Positions 1 through 12,180 of a stretch of DNA of 64,000 nucleotides are shown in pieces. The notes beneath the pieces were generated by a model. The model worked only from the letters and a program-made list of their open reading frames with translations. It was not told the origin of the DNA and made no database searches. Origin of the DNA: Theristus sp. LFF4_11 (taxonomy: Eukaryota > Nematoda > Chromadorea > Monhysterida > Xyalidae); contig JASANC010005374.1 in assembly GCA_030248135.1 (NCBI GenBank), forward strand, positions 1-64,000. Reading direction: 5' to 3'. Within the stretch, counting starts at the first letter, position 1. Every line of letters starts with the position of its first letter. Position numbers and translations under genes: made by a program.

Positions 1-1025
1 AAAATGCGAAGTTTATGATTCTGCCATTTTTTACCCGTTCACCCTAACCTAAGTCAAGCCTTTTTGTAAGTGAAGTAAGATCGAATAAAAAGTACAAAAA
101 TTAACGTTTTTTCAATTACCCGTCTTAAAAAGCTAATGCTTCTTTTACCCGTTTACCTAAGCCAAGCCTTTTTGCAAAGTGAAAATGCGAAGTTTATGAT
201 TTTGCTATTTTTACCCGTTCACCCTAACCTAAGTCAAGCCTTTTTGTAAGTTAAGTAAGATTGAAAAAAATATAAAAATTAACGTTTTTTTTCATTAAAA
301 AATACCCGTTTTAAAAAGCTAATGCTTCTTTTACCCGGTTACCCTAACATAAGCCAAGCCTTTTTTCTAAAGTGAAAAATGAATAGAAGAAACAAAAAAG
401 TGACGTTTATAATTTCGTTTTAAAGTCATTGCTTCTTTTACCCGTTTACCCCAACATGACCCAAACATTTTGCAAAGTGAAAATGAATGGTAAATACCAT
501 TTCGACCCAATTAAAAAACTAACTTTTTTCAGAGACGGTTTTGTCACATCTTTCGCAGTCGCTCGTCAAGTTTTGAGCAGCAACAATTGCCAGTTGCCCA
601 TCGTGCGTTACGTTGAAATTAAATATTGTTAAAGTTGAATACGTTGTTTTGAATCAAAAGTACAACTTGCAATTGCAATGCCGATGTCGATGCGCGTTTT
701 GCAACCCGATTTTTAAAAACAAAAAAGTTCAAACTTTTTTCACAGACGGTTTTGTTGCATCTTTCCCAGTCGATCATCAAGTTTTGATCAGCCACGCTTC
801 CATTTGCCTATGCTGCGCTGAACTGTCTCTGTTGACCAAAGAGTATCATGATGACTTCAGCTATATGAAGAGAGACGTTTTAAAAAAAAACAATCTCAAC
901 TGGCATTAATAAAAATAGGTTAAGGAAATTGAGATGTAGTTTTCTTAAATAGCAAAAATGAGCGCCAATTCAAATTTCATGAAAATGACAGGGACAGACA
1001 GACAGACAGAAATTTTTTAGTTATT
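1..1025 (+). mobile_element. Helitron-like element, family A, copy 1 (5' part cut by window edge)
   Basis: Right-hand part of a family A unit. It holds tandem internal repeats carrying TTACCCGTTTACCCTAACCT-type motifs and a conserved block near 430-900, then ends in a GACA-rich stretch and the next unit's ACTAGCCAATTGACC start. An almost identical inverted copy sits at 7608-8607. Short ORFs are shared by all family A copies and are not taken as genes. Confidence 0.6.
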
Positions 1026-2443
1026 ACTAGCCAATTGACCCGAGCGTATGTGGCTTAATCAATGCCAAGCCTTTTTGGTGAAGTGGCATTGACTTAGAAA
1101 AGAATAACAGTAACGTTTACTGAATAATAACCCTTAAGAAAATTTACCTTGAGCTGCCGTGAAGTCGCCTACAATGCAATATTTTTTTAATGTATTTAAA
1201 TAAAAAATGCGAAGTTTATGATTTTGCTAATTTTACCCGTTTACCCTAACCTAAGGCAAGACTTTTTGTAAGTAAAGTAAAATTGAATAAAAAATATAAA
1301 AACAAACGTTTTTTTCAATTACCCGTTTTAAAAAGCTAATGCTTTTTTACCCGTATACCTAAGCCAAGCCTTTTTGTAAGGTGAAAATGCGAAGTTTATG
1401 ATTTTGCTATTTTTCCCCTTTCATCCCTTCACCCTAACCTAAGTCAAGCCTTTTTGTATGTGAAGCAAGATTGAATGAAAAATATAAAAATTAACGTTTT
1501 TTCATAAAAAATACCCATTTAAAAAGCTAATGCTTCTTTTACCCGTTTACTAAGCCAAACCTTTTTTGCACAGTAAAAATGCGAAGTTTATGATTTTGCT
1601 ATTTTTACCCGTTCATCTTAACCTAAGTCAAGCCTTTTTGTATGTGAAGTAAGATTGAATAAAAACATAAAAATTAACGTTTTTTTCATTTACCCGTTTT
1701 AAAAAGCTAATGCTTCTTTTACCCGTTTACCTAAGCCAAGCCTTTTTTGCAAAGTGAAAATGAATAGAAGAAACAAAAAAGTGACGTTTAAAATTTTGTT
1801 TTGCAGTCATTGCCTCTTTTTACCCGTTTACCCCAACATGGCCCAAACATTTTGCAATGTGAAAATGAATGGTAAATACCATTTCGACCCAATTAAAAAA
1901 CTTTTTCAGAGACGGTTTTGTTACATCTTTCGCAGTCGCTCGTCAAGTTTTGAGCAGCAACAATTGCCAGTTGCCCATCGTGCGTTACGTTGAAATTATC
2001 GTTCATAACCATGGAGTATCAATTTGAAAATGAAACATGGAGTATCAATTTCAATGAAATTTACTTGTTTTGAATCCAAAGTGCAACTTGCAATGCCGAT
2101 GTCGATGCGCGTTTTGCAACCCGATGTTCAAAAACAAAAAAGTTCAAACTTTTTTCACAGACGGTTTTGTTACATCTTTCCCAGTCGATCATCAAGTTTT
2201 GATCAGCCACGCTTCCATTTGCCTATGCTGCGCTGAACTGTCTCTGTTGACCAAAGAGTATCATGATGACTTCAGCTATATGAAGAGAGACGTTTTGAAA
2301 AAACAATCTCAACTGGCATTAATAAAAACAGGTTAAGGAAATTGAGATGAAGTTTTCTTAAATAGCAAAAATGAGCGCCAATTCAAATTTCATGAAAATG
2401 ACAGGGACAGACAGACAGACAAATTGCATTTTTAGTATAATAG
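1026..2443 (+). mobile_element. Helitron-like element, family A, copy 2 (complete unit)
   Basis: The unit starts ACTAGCCAATTGACCCGAGC and ends AGTATAATAG immediately before the next ACTAGCC. It contains internal tandem repeats of roughly 60-200 bp and the same conserved block as copies 1 and 4. No transposase, Rep or helicase ORF is present, so it is non-autonomous. Confidence 0.6.
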
Positions 2444-3990
2444 ACTAGCCAATTGACCCGAGCGTATGTGGCTTAATCCAGCCAACCTAAGCCAAGCCTT
2501 TTTTGTAAAGTGAAAATGCGATGTTTATGATTTTGCTATTTTGACCCTTTCACCCTAACCTAAGTCAAGCCTTTTTGTAAGTGAAGTAAAACTGAATAAA
2601 AAGTATAAAAATTAACGTTTTTTTTCAATTACCCGTTTTAAAAAGCTAATGGTTCTTTTATTCGTTTATCCTAACGTAAGCGAAGCCTTTATGTAAAATG
2701 AAAATGCTAAGTTTATGATTTTGCTATTTTTACCGGTTCACCCTAACCAAGTCAAGCCTTTTTTGTAAGTGAAGTAAGATCGAATAAAAAGTATAAAAAT
2801 TAACGTTTTTTCAATTACCCGTTTTAAAAAGCTAATGCTTCTTTTACCCGTTTACCCTAACATAAGCGAAGCCTTTTTTGTAAAGTGAAAATGCGAAATT
2901 TATGATTTTGCTATTTTTACCTGTTGACCCTAACCTAAGTCAAGCCTTTTTTGTAAGTGAAGTAAGACCAAATAAAAAGTATAAAAATTAACGTTTTTTT
3001 CAATTACCCGTTTTAAAAAGCGAATGCTTCTTTTACCCGCTTACCCTAACATGAGCCAAGCCTTTTTTGAAAAGTGAAAATGCGAAGTTTATAATTTTCC
3101 TATTTTTGCTTGTTCACCCTAACCTAAGTCAAGCCTTTTTGTAAGTGAAGTAAAAATAAAAATATAAAAAACAACGTTTTTTTCGATTACCCGTTTCAAA
3201 AAGCTAATGCTTCTTTTACCCGCCTACCCTAACATATGCCAAGCCTTTCTTGTAAAATGAAAATGGAACAAATTAAAAGTATAAAAATTAACGTTTTTTT
3301 AGAATATCCGTTTTAAAAAGCGAATGCTTCTTTTACCCGCTTACCCTAACATAAGCCAAGCCTTTTTGCAAAGTGAAAATGCGAAGTTTATAATTTTGCT
3401 ATTTTTGCTTGTTCACCCTTACCTAAGTCAAACCTTTTTGTAAGTGAAGTAAAAATAAAAATATAAAAAACAACGTTTTTTTGATTACCCGTGTCAAAAA
3501 GCTAATGCTTCTTTTCCCCGCTTACCCTAACATGAGCCAAGCCTTTCTTGTAAAGTGAAAATGAATAGCAGAAACAAAAAAGTGACGTTTTAAGTCTCGT
3601 TTTACAGTAATTGTTCCTTTTACCCGTTTACTCTAACATAACCCAAGCCTTTTGCAAAGTGGAAATGAATGGTAAATATAGATACCATAGCGACCCAACT
3701 AAAGACTAACTTTTTTTGAAAGACATGAGCAGCAACAATTGCCGTTTGCCCATCGTACGTTACGTTGAAATTATCGCTCATAACCGTGGAGTATCAATTT
3801 GAAAAGAGTAGTATCATGATGACTTTCAGCTATGAAGAGCGGCGCTTTGTGTAAACAATTTAAGGTATCAAAAATAGATAAAGATTGAGATTGAGATGAA
3901 GCTTTTTTAAATACCAAAAATAGCAAAAAATGGGCGCCAATTCAAAAGTGTGACGGACAGACAGACAAATTGTAAATTTAGTAGTAATAG
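2444..3990 (+). mobile_element. Helitron-like element, family A, copy 3
   Basis: Starts with the family A 5' motif and ends ...TAGTAATAG before the next ACTAGCC. The internal minisatellite is expanded relative to copy 2, and the conserved block near 3720-3900 is shorter and more diverged. No gene seen. Confidence 0.55.
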
Positions 3991-5030
3991 ACTAGCCAAT
4001 GGACCCGAGCTTAATCAATGCCAAGCTTTTTGGTGAAGTGGCATTGAATTAAAAAGAAAAAACAGTAACGTTTACTGAATAACCAATCTGAAGAAAATTT
4101 ACCTTGTGCTGCCGTGAAGCCGCCTACAATACAATATTTTTTAATGTATTTAAATAAATAAAAAATGCGAAGTTTATGATTTTGCTATTTTTACCCGTTC
4201 ACCGTAACCTAAGGCAAGCCTTTTTGCAGGTGAAGTAAAATTGAACAAAAAATATAAAAATTAACGTTTTTTTCAATTACCCGTTTGAAAAAGCTAATGC
4301 TTCTTTTACCCGTTTACCGTAACATGCGAAGCCTTTTCTGTAAAGTGAAAATGAATAGAAGAAACAAAAAAGTGACGTTTATAATTTCGTTTTGCAGTCA
4401 TTGCTTCTTTTTACCCGTTTACCCCAACATGACCCAAACATTTTGCAAAGTGAAAATGAATGGTAAAACCATTTCTACCCAATTAAAAAACTAACTTTTT
4501 TCAAAGACGGTTTTGTTACATCTCTTGCAGTCGCTCGTCAAGTTTTGAGCAGCAACAATTGCCAGTTGCCCATCGTGCGTTACGTTGAAATTATCGCTCA
4601 TAACCATGGAGTATCAATTTGAAAATGAAACATGGAGTATCAATTTCAATGAAATTTACTTGTTTTGAATCCAAAGTGCAACTTGCAATGCCGATGTCGA
4701 TGCGCGTTTTGCAACCCGATGTTTAAAAACAAAAAAGTTCAAACTTTTTTCAAAGACGGTTTTGTTACATCTTTCCCAGTCGATCATCAAGTTTTGATCA
4801 GCCACGCTTCCATTTGCCTATGCTGCGCTGAACTGTCTCTGTTGACCAAAGAGTATCATGATGACTTTAGCTATATGAAGAGAGACGTTTTGAAAAAACA
4901 ATCTCAACTGGCATTAATAAAAATAGGTTAAGGAAATTGAGATGAAGTTTTCTTAAATAGTAAAAATGAGCGCCAATTCAAATTGCAAAAAAATGACAGG
5001 GACAGACAAATTGCATTTTTAGTATAATAG
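3991..5030 (+). mobile_element. Helitron-like element, family A, copy 4
   Basis: Shortest complete family A unit (about 1.04 kb), with a reduced internal tandem region. Its conserved block at 4500-4990 is close to that of copy 2. It is followed directly by the first family B unit. Confidence 0.55.
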
Positions 5031-6830
5031 ACTAGCAAATTGACCCGTGCCTACGGCACGGTTAGCTGATAAATACAACTATTATTTTTGAGTTGGTTTT
5101 CCCCTTTTGACCTTGCCCACGACGCGGACTCAAAATCCACAACCTTTTTAATCAGCAACAAACAACTGCCATTCCCTATTAAAGTATCAAAATCAATTCT
5201 CGCATTTATTAGCTTTTCAATGTCGCTTATTTGTCCTTTCATTCTTTTCTAATCAGTTGCATTCCACTGTCCTTCCCGTTTAAAGTATCAAAAAAACAAT
5301 CTCCTCTGATCAGCATCAATTAACAGCCATTCCCGCTTAAAGTTTTAAAATTAATCTTGTTTGGTTAGCTTTTCAATGTCGTCACATGTTGTTCAATCGC
5401 CATTCCTGTTAAAAAAATTATAAAAAAAAACAATGTCGTTTGGTTAACAACAATTAACTGATACCGGTTTAAGTTTTTGTTCCAGTTTAAAATACAGGTT
5501 TAAGAAAAGCAATCTGCTTCAGGCAGCTGTCATTTCTGAATAGGCAACACTGTTCTAAATACCCATTGGAAAGCACCCGCTTTTGACTTGGTAATGGTTT
5601 TTTACCCGCTTACCCTAACCTAAGCCAGGCCTTTTAGAGTGTAAATGTCAAAAAGGCAACACTTCTGAACAATTGTTGCGAAACGCCAACTTTCGTTTTG
5701 ATAAGTTGCTTCTTTTTCCCGCTTACTCTAACCTAAGCTAAGGTTTTTAAAGTTTAAATGACGAAAAATGCAAAAAATTTCTGAATATTCGCTGCAAAAC
5801 GGCCACTTTTGTGTGGTATGTTTACTACTCTTACCTTTAACCCTAACCTTAGCCAAGGATTTTTGATAGAATGGAAATGACAAAACAGCAACATTTTACT
5901 GAATACCCGTAGCAAAGCTCACCTAAGCCAAGCCTTTTAAAGTTTAAATGACGAAAAATGCAAAACTTTTCTGAATATTCGCTGCAAAACAGCCACTTTT
6001 GTGTGGTATGTTTACTGCTCTTATTTTCAACCCTAACCTTAGCCAAGGATTTTTGATAGAATGGAAATGACAAAACAGCAACATTTTACTGAATATCCGT
6101 AGCAAAGCTCCCGCTTTTGTTTTGAATGTTTACTTCTTTTCCCCGCTTACTCTAACCTAAGCCAGTTCTTTTTGATCGAGTGCAACAAAAAGCAACACGT
6201 TTCTGAGTACCCATTGTGTAAAACGGTCGCTTTTGTTTTGTTATGTAGCTTTTCTATCCTAAGTGATGCATTTTCTATGATTAAAAAAACAAATGAAGGA
6301 AAAAGCAACAATTTTCTACATTTTACTGAACACCCGTAGCACTTAAAGCTCCCTATGTTTACTTCTTTTCCCCGCTTACCCTAACCTAAGCCAGTTCTTT
6401 TTGATTGAGTGCAACAAAAAGCAACACGTTTCTGAGTACCCATTGTGTAAAACGGTCGCTTTTGTTTTGTTATGTGGCTTTTCTATCCTAAGTGACGCAT
6501 TTTCTATGATAAAAACAAATGAAGGAAAAAGCAACGATTTTCTAAATACTCGTTGTAAACACCGGCTTTATAAAAAGTCTACCTTGTAAAAAGAGCGATC
6601 AACTTGCAAGCGATTGTTTTAAAAACTCGTTTTTTGTGAAAAAACTCCATCGTCTACAATGGAGTCCTTGCAATTCTTACGATTGTCTCGCTTGTTTGTT
6701 GTCGCTCTTGAGCAAAAGGCATCATGATGACTAACGTCATGTGGAATGACGATTTGAACTTTGCATTGTCATTAGAAAATGGAGTATGAGTATTCAGCTG
6801 ATGATGACTTAAATAGCAAAATTGGCTCGC
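5031..6830 (+). mobile_element. Helitron-like element, family B, copy 1
   Basis: Begins ACTAGCAAATTGACCCGTGC and carries a perfect short palindrome, CCGTGCC-TAC-GGCACGG, close to its 5' end. Short hairpins of this type near one terminus are typical of Helentron/Helitron2 elements (family knowledge). The interior holds tandem units with CCCGCTTACCCTAACCTAAG motifs. It is nearly identical to 10292-12110, so the duplication is recent. Its 3' end is replaced by inverted family A sequence at about 6830. Confidence 0.6.
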
Positions 6831-7607
6831 GCTCTTTTTTGCTATTTAAGGTAGCTAAACCTCAATTTCTAAACCTATTATTAATGCAAATCATTTACTC
6901 AAAAACGTTACTCTATACTGCGAAGTCATCATGATACTCTTTGGTCATTCGCGACAGCACCTTAAGATACGATTGACAATTAATTGCATTTATTGCTGTT
7001 CAAATTGACCGAAAGCGAAAGATGAAAGAAAACCAACTATGAAGAACGGTTGCAATTGTTTTTTATTAAATCAGGTTGCAAAACGGCATCGAAATTGCAA
7101 GTGCACATTGCACTTTGCTTTCAAGACAATATTTTTTATTATCATTTGGCTGAACAGTTATTGCTTGAGAACTTTTTTAAAAACAGAAAAACGTTGTAAA
7201 GTTATTGCTTGAGATTTTTTCAAAAACAGAAAAGTTTTATCTGAACAGCTCAACTAAAAAATTAATTGCGAAATCAAATAAACGGTGTTTGTTAATGAAG
7301 TGCGTGATTAACTAAAAATCTGATTAGAAAGCAAGGTGGCTTTCAAAGCGGTTATATGTTCAATTTCACTTTGCAAAAAGGCTTGGGTTATATGTTAGGG
7401 TATATGTTAAGGTATAAAAAACAGTGTTTTTTAATGGTTTTTTATTTAAACGTCATTTTTTTATGTTTTTTGTTAATTTTTTTAAATTTTCACTGTACAA
7501 AAAAGGATATGCTTAGGCTGAACGGGTAAAAAACATAACAACAAAATTATAAACTTCGCATTTTTAATTTGTTTTCAACACGCGGGTTTTCATCATCATA
7601 ATCTATC
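6831..7607 (-). mobile_element. Diverged inverted family A sequence
   Basis: Contains the complement of family A landmarks, such as the TCATCATGATACTCTTTGGT block near 6926, but heavily diverged. It lies between family B copy 1 and the well-preserved inverted family A copy. No gene seen. Confidence 0.4.
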
Positions 7608-8607
7608 TATTATACTAAAAATGCAATTTGTCTGTCTGTCTGTCCCTGTCATTTTCATGAAATTTGAATTGGCGCTCATTTTTGCTATTTAAGAAAACTT
7701 CATCTCAATTTCCTTAACCTATTTTTATTAATGCCAGTTGAGATTATTTTCTCAAAACGTCTCTCTTCATATAGCTGAAGTCATCATGATACTCTTTGGT
7801 CAACAGAGACAGTTCAGCGCAGCATAGGCAAATGGAAGCATGGCTGATCAAAACTTGATGATCGACTGGGAAAGATGTAACAAAACCGTCTGTGAAAAAA
7901 GTTTTTGAACTTTTTTGTTTTTAAAAATCGGGTTGCAAAACGCGCATCGACATCGGCATTGCAATTGCAAGTTGCACTTTTGATTCAAAACAACGTATTC
8001 AACGTCAATAATATTTAATTTCAACGTAACGCACGATGGGCAACTGGCAATTGTTGCTGCTCAAAACTTGACGAGTGACTGCGAAAGATGTGACAAAACC
8101 GTCTCTGAAAAAAGTTAGTTTTTTAATTGGGTCGAAATGGTATTTACCATTCATTTTCACTTTGCAAAATGTTTGGGTCATGTTGGGGTAAACGGGTAAA
8201 AGAAGCAATGACTTTAAAACGAAATTATAAACGTCACTTTTTTGTTTCTTCTATTCATTTTTCACTTTAGAAAAAAAGGCTTGGCTTATGTTAGGGTAAC
8301 CGGGTAAAAGAAGCATTAGCTTTTTAAAACGGGTATTTTTTAATGAAAAAAACGTTAATTTTTATATTTTTTTCAATCTTACTTAACTTACAAAAAGGCT
8401 TGACTTAGGTTAGGGTGAACGGGTAAAAATAGCAAAATCATAAACTTCGCATTTTCACTTTGCAAAAAGGCTTGGCTTAGGTAAACGGGTAAAAGAAGCA
8501 TTAGCTTTTTAAGACGGGTAATTAAAAAAAACGTTAATTTTTATGTTTTTATTCAATCTTACTTCACATACAAAAAGGCTTGACTTAGGTTAGGGTGAAC
8601 GGGTAAA
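7608..8607 (-). mobile_element. Helitron-like element, family A, inverted copy
   Basis: Reverse complement of about 26-1010 with only scattered differences. It starts with the complement of the family A 3' end (TATTATACTAAAAATGC) and stops abruptly where family B sequence resumes, at about 8608. Confidence 0.6.
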
Positions 8608-9573
8608 AAAATGTCAAAAAGGCAACACTTCTGAACAATTGTTGCAAAACGCCAATTTTCGTCTTGATAAGTTGCTTCTTTTTCCCGCTTACTGTAACTT
8701 AAGCCAAGCCTTTTAAAGTTTAAATGACAAAAAATGCAAAACTTTTCTGAATATTCGCTGCAAAACGGCACTTGTGTGGTATGTTTACTACTCTTACCTT
8801 TAACCCTACCTACAAGGATTTTGATAGTGGAAATGACAAAACAAAATTTTGTACCCGTAGCAAAGCTACCTAACCAAGCCTTTTAAAGTTAATGCGAATA
8901 GTTTTTGTTTCGTCCAAAACAGCCACTTTTGTGTGGTATGTTTATCTCTTACCGTTAACCCAAACTTAGTCAAGGATTTTTGATAGAATGAAAATGAAAA
9001 ACAGCAACATTTTCTGATACCCGTACAAAGCTCCCGCTTTTGTTTTGAATGTTTACTTCTTTTCCCCGCTTACCCTAACCTAAGCCAGTTCTTTTTGATG
9101 AGTAACAAAAACAACACGTTTCTGAGTACCCATTGTGTAAAACGGTCGCTTTTGTTTTGTTATGTAGCTTTTCTTCCTAAGTGACGCATTTTTATAATAA
9201 AAAATATGGAGAAAGCACGATTTTCACATTTTACTGATACCGTAGCAAAGCTCCCGCTTTTTTTCGATTGTTTACTTCTTTTCCCCGCTTCCCTACCTAA
9301 GCCAGTTCTTTTTGATAATCAAAAAGCAACACATTTTACTATACCGTAGCAAGCTCCCGCTTTTGTTTCGATTGTTTACTTCTTTTCCCCGCTTACCCTA
9401 ACCTAAGCCAGTTCTTTGATCAAATGCAAAAAGCAACAGATAATGGAGTTTAGTATTCAGTGATGATTATGACATAAATAGCAAAAATGGCTCAAACTTG
9501 AAAATTTTAATAGCCAATCAACGTAGCGGAACGGACCTGACTTACATACACAGTTACTATCTTAGTATTATAG
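8608..9573 (+). mobile_element. Helitron-like element, family B, decayed copy
   Basis: Aligns by eye to 13107-14390, but from about 8765 to 9430 it has many 1-10 base losses. It ends with the family B 3' sequence ...CTTAGTATTATAG. Confidence 0.5.
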
Positions 9574-10291
9574 ATAGCCAATTGACCCGTGCCTACGGCA
9601 CGGTTAGCTGTTGAATACAACTGTTATTTTTGAATGGAGTTTAGCCTTTTGACCTTGCCCACGACCCGGAATAAACATGCATTGCATTTTCATTTTGAGC
9701 TGCTTTAACCGATTGTTTTGATTAACCATAGAAATGATCGTTCATTCTTGAAGCACTCGATGCTCCTACTTTTTTTTGAAAATCACAGTATTTTCAGTTT
9801 TAAGGCGCGCTTTTTTGTCAACAATGTGAAAAACAATCTTTTTTAATCAGCAACAAACAACTGACGTTCCCTTTTAAAGAATCAAAATTAATTCTCATTT
9901 ATTAGCTTTTTCAATGTCGCTGTCATTCCCGTTATAAATTGATCGATTATATGTGGACCGTTCCACTGCTTCGCCATCGATCGTGGCCACATCTTTTTTG
10001 ATGCTGCAATCTATTCCTTGTGGAACTGGAATTTCTTGTCGATGGAGTGTAAATGATGAAAAAACACTTTTTCTGAATACACATTGCAAAACCCTTATCT
10101 GAGCCAACCCTTATAGTGTGTAAAAGATGAAAAAAGACTACTGAATAATTGTTGCAAAACGCCAGCTTTTGTTTTGAAACTTTTTTCCCGCTTACTCTAA
10201 CCTAAGCCAAGCCTTTTAGAGTTTAAATGACGACAAATGCACACCTTTTTTGAAGACCCGTTGCGAAACGGCTGCTTTTGGTTGGTAAGTT
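9574..10291 (+). mobile_element. Helitron-like element, family B, short copy
   Basis: Starts with the ATTGACCCGTGCCTACGGCA hairpin region and has a truncated interior. It runs to the next unit start, ACTAGCAAATTGACC, at 10292. Confidence 0.5.
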
Positions 10292-12180
10292 ACTAGCAAA
10301 TTGACCCGTGCCTACGGCACGGTTAGCTGATAAATACAACTATTATTTTTGAGTTGGTTTTCCCCTTTTGACCTTGCCCACGACGCGGACTCAAAATCCG
10401 CAACCTTTTTAATCAGCAACAAACAACTGCAATTCCCTATTAAAGTATCAAAATCAATTCTCGCATTTATTAGCTTTTCAATGTCGCTTATTTGTCTTTT
10501 CATTCTTTGCTAATCAGTTGCATTCCACTGTCCTTCCCGTTTAAAGTATCAAAAAAACAATCTCCTTTGATCAGCAACAATTAACAGCCATTCCCGCTTA
10601 AAGTTTTAAAATTAATCTTGTTTGGTTAGCTTTTCAATGTCGTCACATGTTGTTCAATCGCCATTCCTGTTAAAAAAAATTATAAAAAAACAATGTCGTT
10701 TGGTTAACAACAATTAACTGATACCGGTTTAAGTTTTTGTTTCAGTTTAAAATACAGGTTTAAGAAAAGCAATCTGCTTCAGTCAGCTGTCATTTCTGAA
10801 TAGGCAACACTGTTCTAAATACCCATTGGAAAGCACCCGCTTTTGACTTGGTAATGGTTTTTTACCCGCTTACCCTAACCTAAGCCAGGCCTTTTAGAGT
10901 GTAAATGTCAAAAAGGCAACACTTCTGAACAATTGTTGCAAAACGCCAACTTTCGTTTTGATAAGTTGCTTCTTTTTCCCGCTTACTCTAACCTAAGCTA
11001 AGCCTTTTAAAGTTTAAATGACGAAAAATGCAAAACTTTTCTGAATATTCGCTGCAAAACGGCCACTTTTGTGTGGTATGTTTACTACTCTTACCTTTAA
11101 CCCTAACCTTAGCCAAGGATTTTTGATAGAATGGAAATGACAAAACAGCAACATTTTACTGAATACCCGTAGCAAAGCTCACCTAAGCCAAGCCTTTTAA
11201 AGTTTAAATGACGAAAAATGCAAAACTTTTCTGAATATTCGCTGCAAAACAGCCACTTTTGTGTGGTATGTTTACTGCTCTTATTTTTAACCCTAACCTT
11301 AGCCAAGGATTTTTGATAGAATGGAAATGACAAAACAGCAACATTTTGCTGAATATCCGTAGCAAAGCTCCCGCTTTTGTTTTGAATGTTTACTTCTTTT
11401 CCCCGCTTACTCTAACCTAAGCCAGTTCTTTTTGATCGAGTGCAACAAAAAGCAACTCGTTTCTGAGTACCCATTGTGTAAAACGGTCGCTTTTGTTTTG
11501 TTATGTAGCTTTTCTATCCTAAATGTAAGTGATGCATTTTCTATGATAAAAAAACAAATGAAGGAAAAAGCAACGATTTTCTACATACTGAACACCCGTA
11601 GCAAAGCTCCCGCTTTTGTTTTGAATGTTTACTTCTTTTCCCCGCTTACCCTAACCTAAGCCAGTTCTTTTTGATCGAGTGCAACAAAAAGCAACACGTT
11701 TCTGAGTACCCATTGTGTAAAACGGTCGCTTTTGTTTTGTTATGTAGCTTTTCTATCCTAAGTGACGCATTTTCTATGATAAAAAACAAATGAAGGAAAA
11801 AGCAACGATTTTCTAAATACTCGTTGTAAACACCGGCTTTATAAAAAGTCTACCTTGTGAAAAGAGCGATCAACTTGCAAGCGATTGTTTTAAAAACTCG
11901 TTTTTTGTGAAAAACACTCCATCGTCTACAATGGAGTTCTTGCAATTCTTACGATTGTCTCGCTTGTTTGTTGTCGCTCTTGAGCAAAAGGCATCATGAT
12001 GACTAACGTCATGTGGAATGACGATTTGAACTTTGCATTGTCATTAGAAAATGGAGTATGAGTATTCAGCTGATGATGACTTAAATAGCAAAATTGGCTC
12101 AAACTTGTAAATTTTAATAGCCAATCAACGTAGCGGAACGGACCTGACTTACATACACAGTTACTATCTTAGTATTATAG
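10292..12180 (+). mobile_element. Helitron-like element, family B, copy 3 (complete unit)
   Basis: Complete unit from the 5' hairpin motif to ...CTTAGTATTATAG, followed directly by another unit. It is nearly base-identical to 5031-6830 over about 1.8 kb. The interior is tandem repeat. No ORF resembles a Rep/helicase. Confidence 0.6.

Noticed and set aside
613..4931. Cys-rich ORFs of 70-98 codons conserved at 613, 2024/2070 and 4665, and inverted near 7700
   Set aside because: They lie in the conserved block of recent repeat copies, frames differ between copies, and no domain is visible. The conservation is explained by recent duplication.
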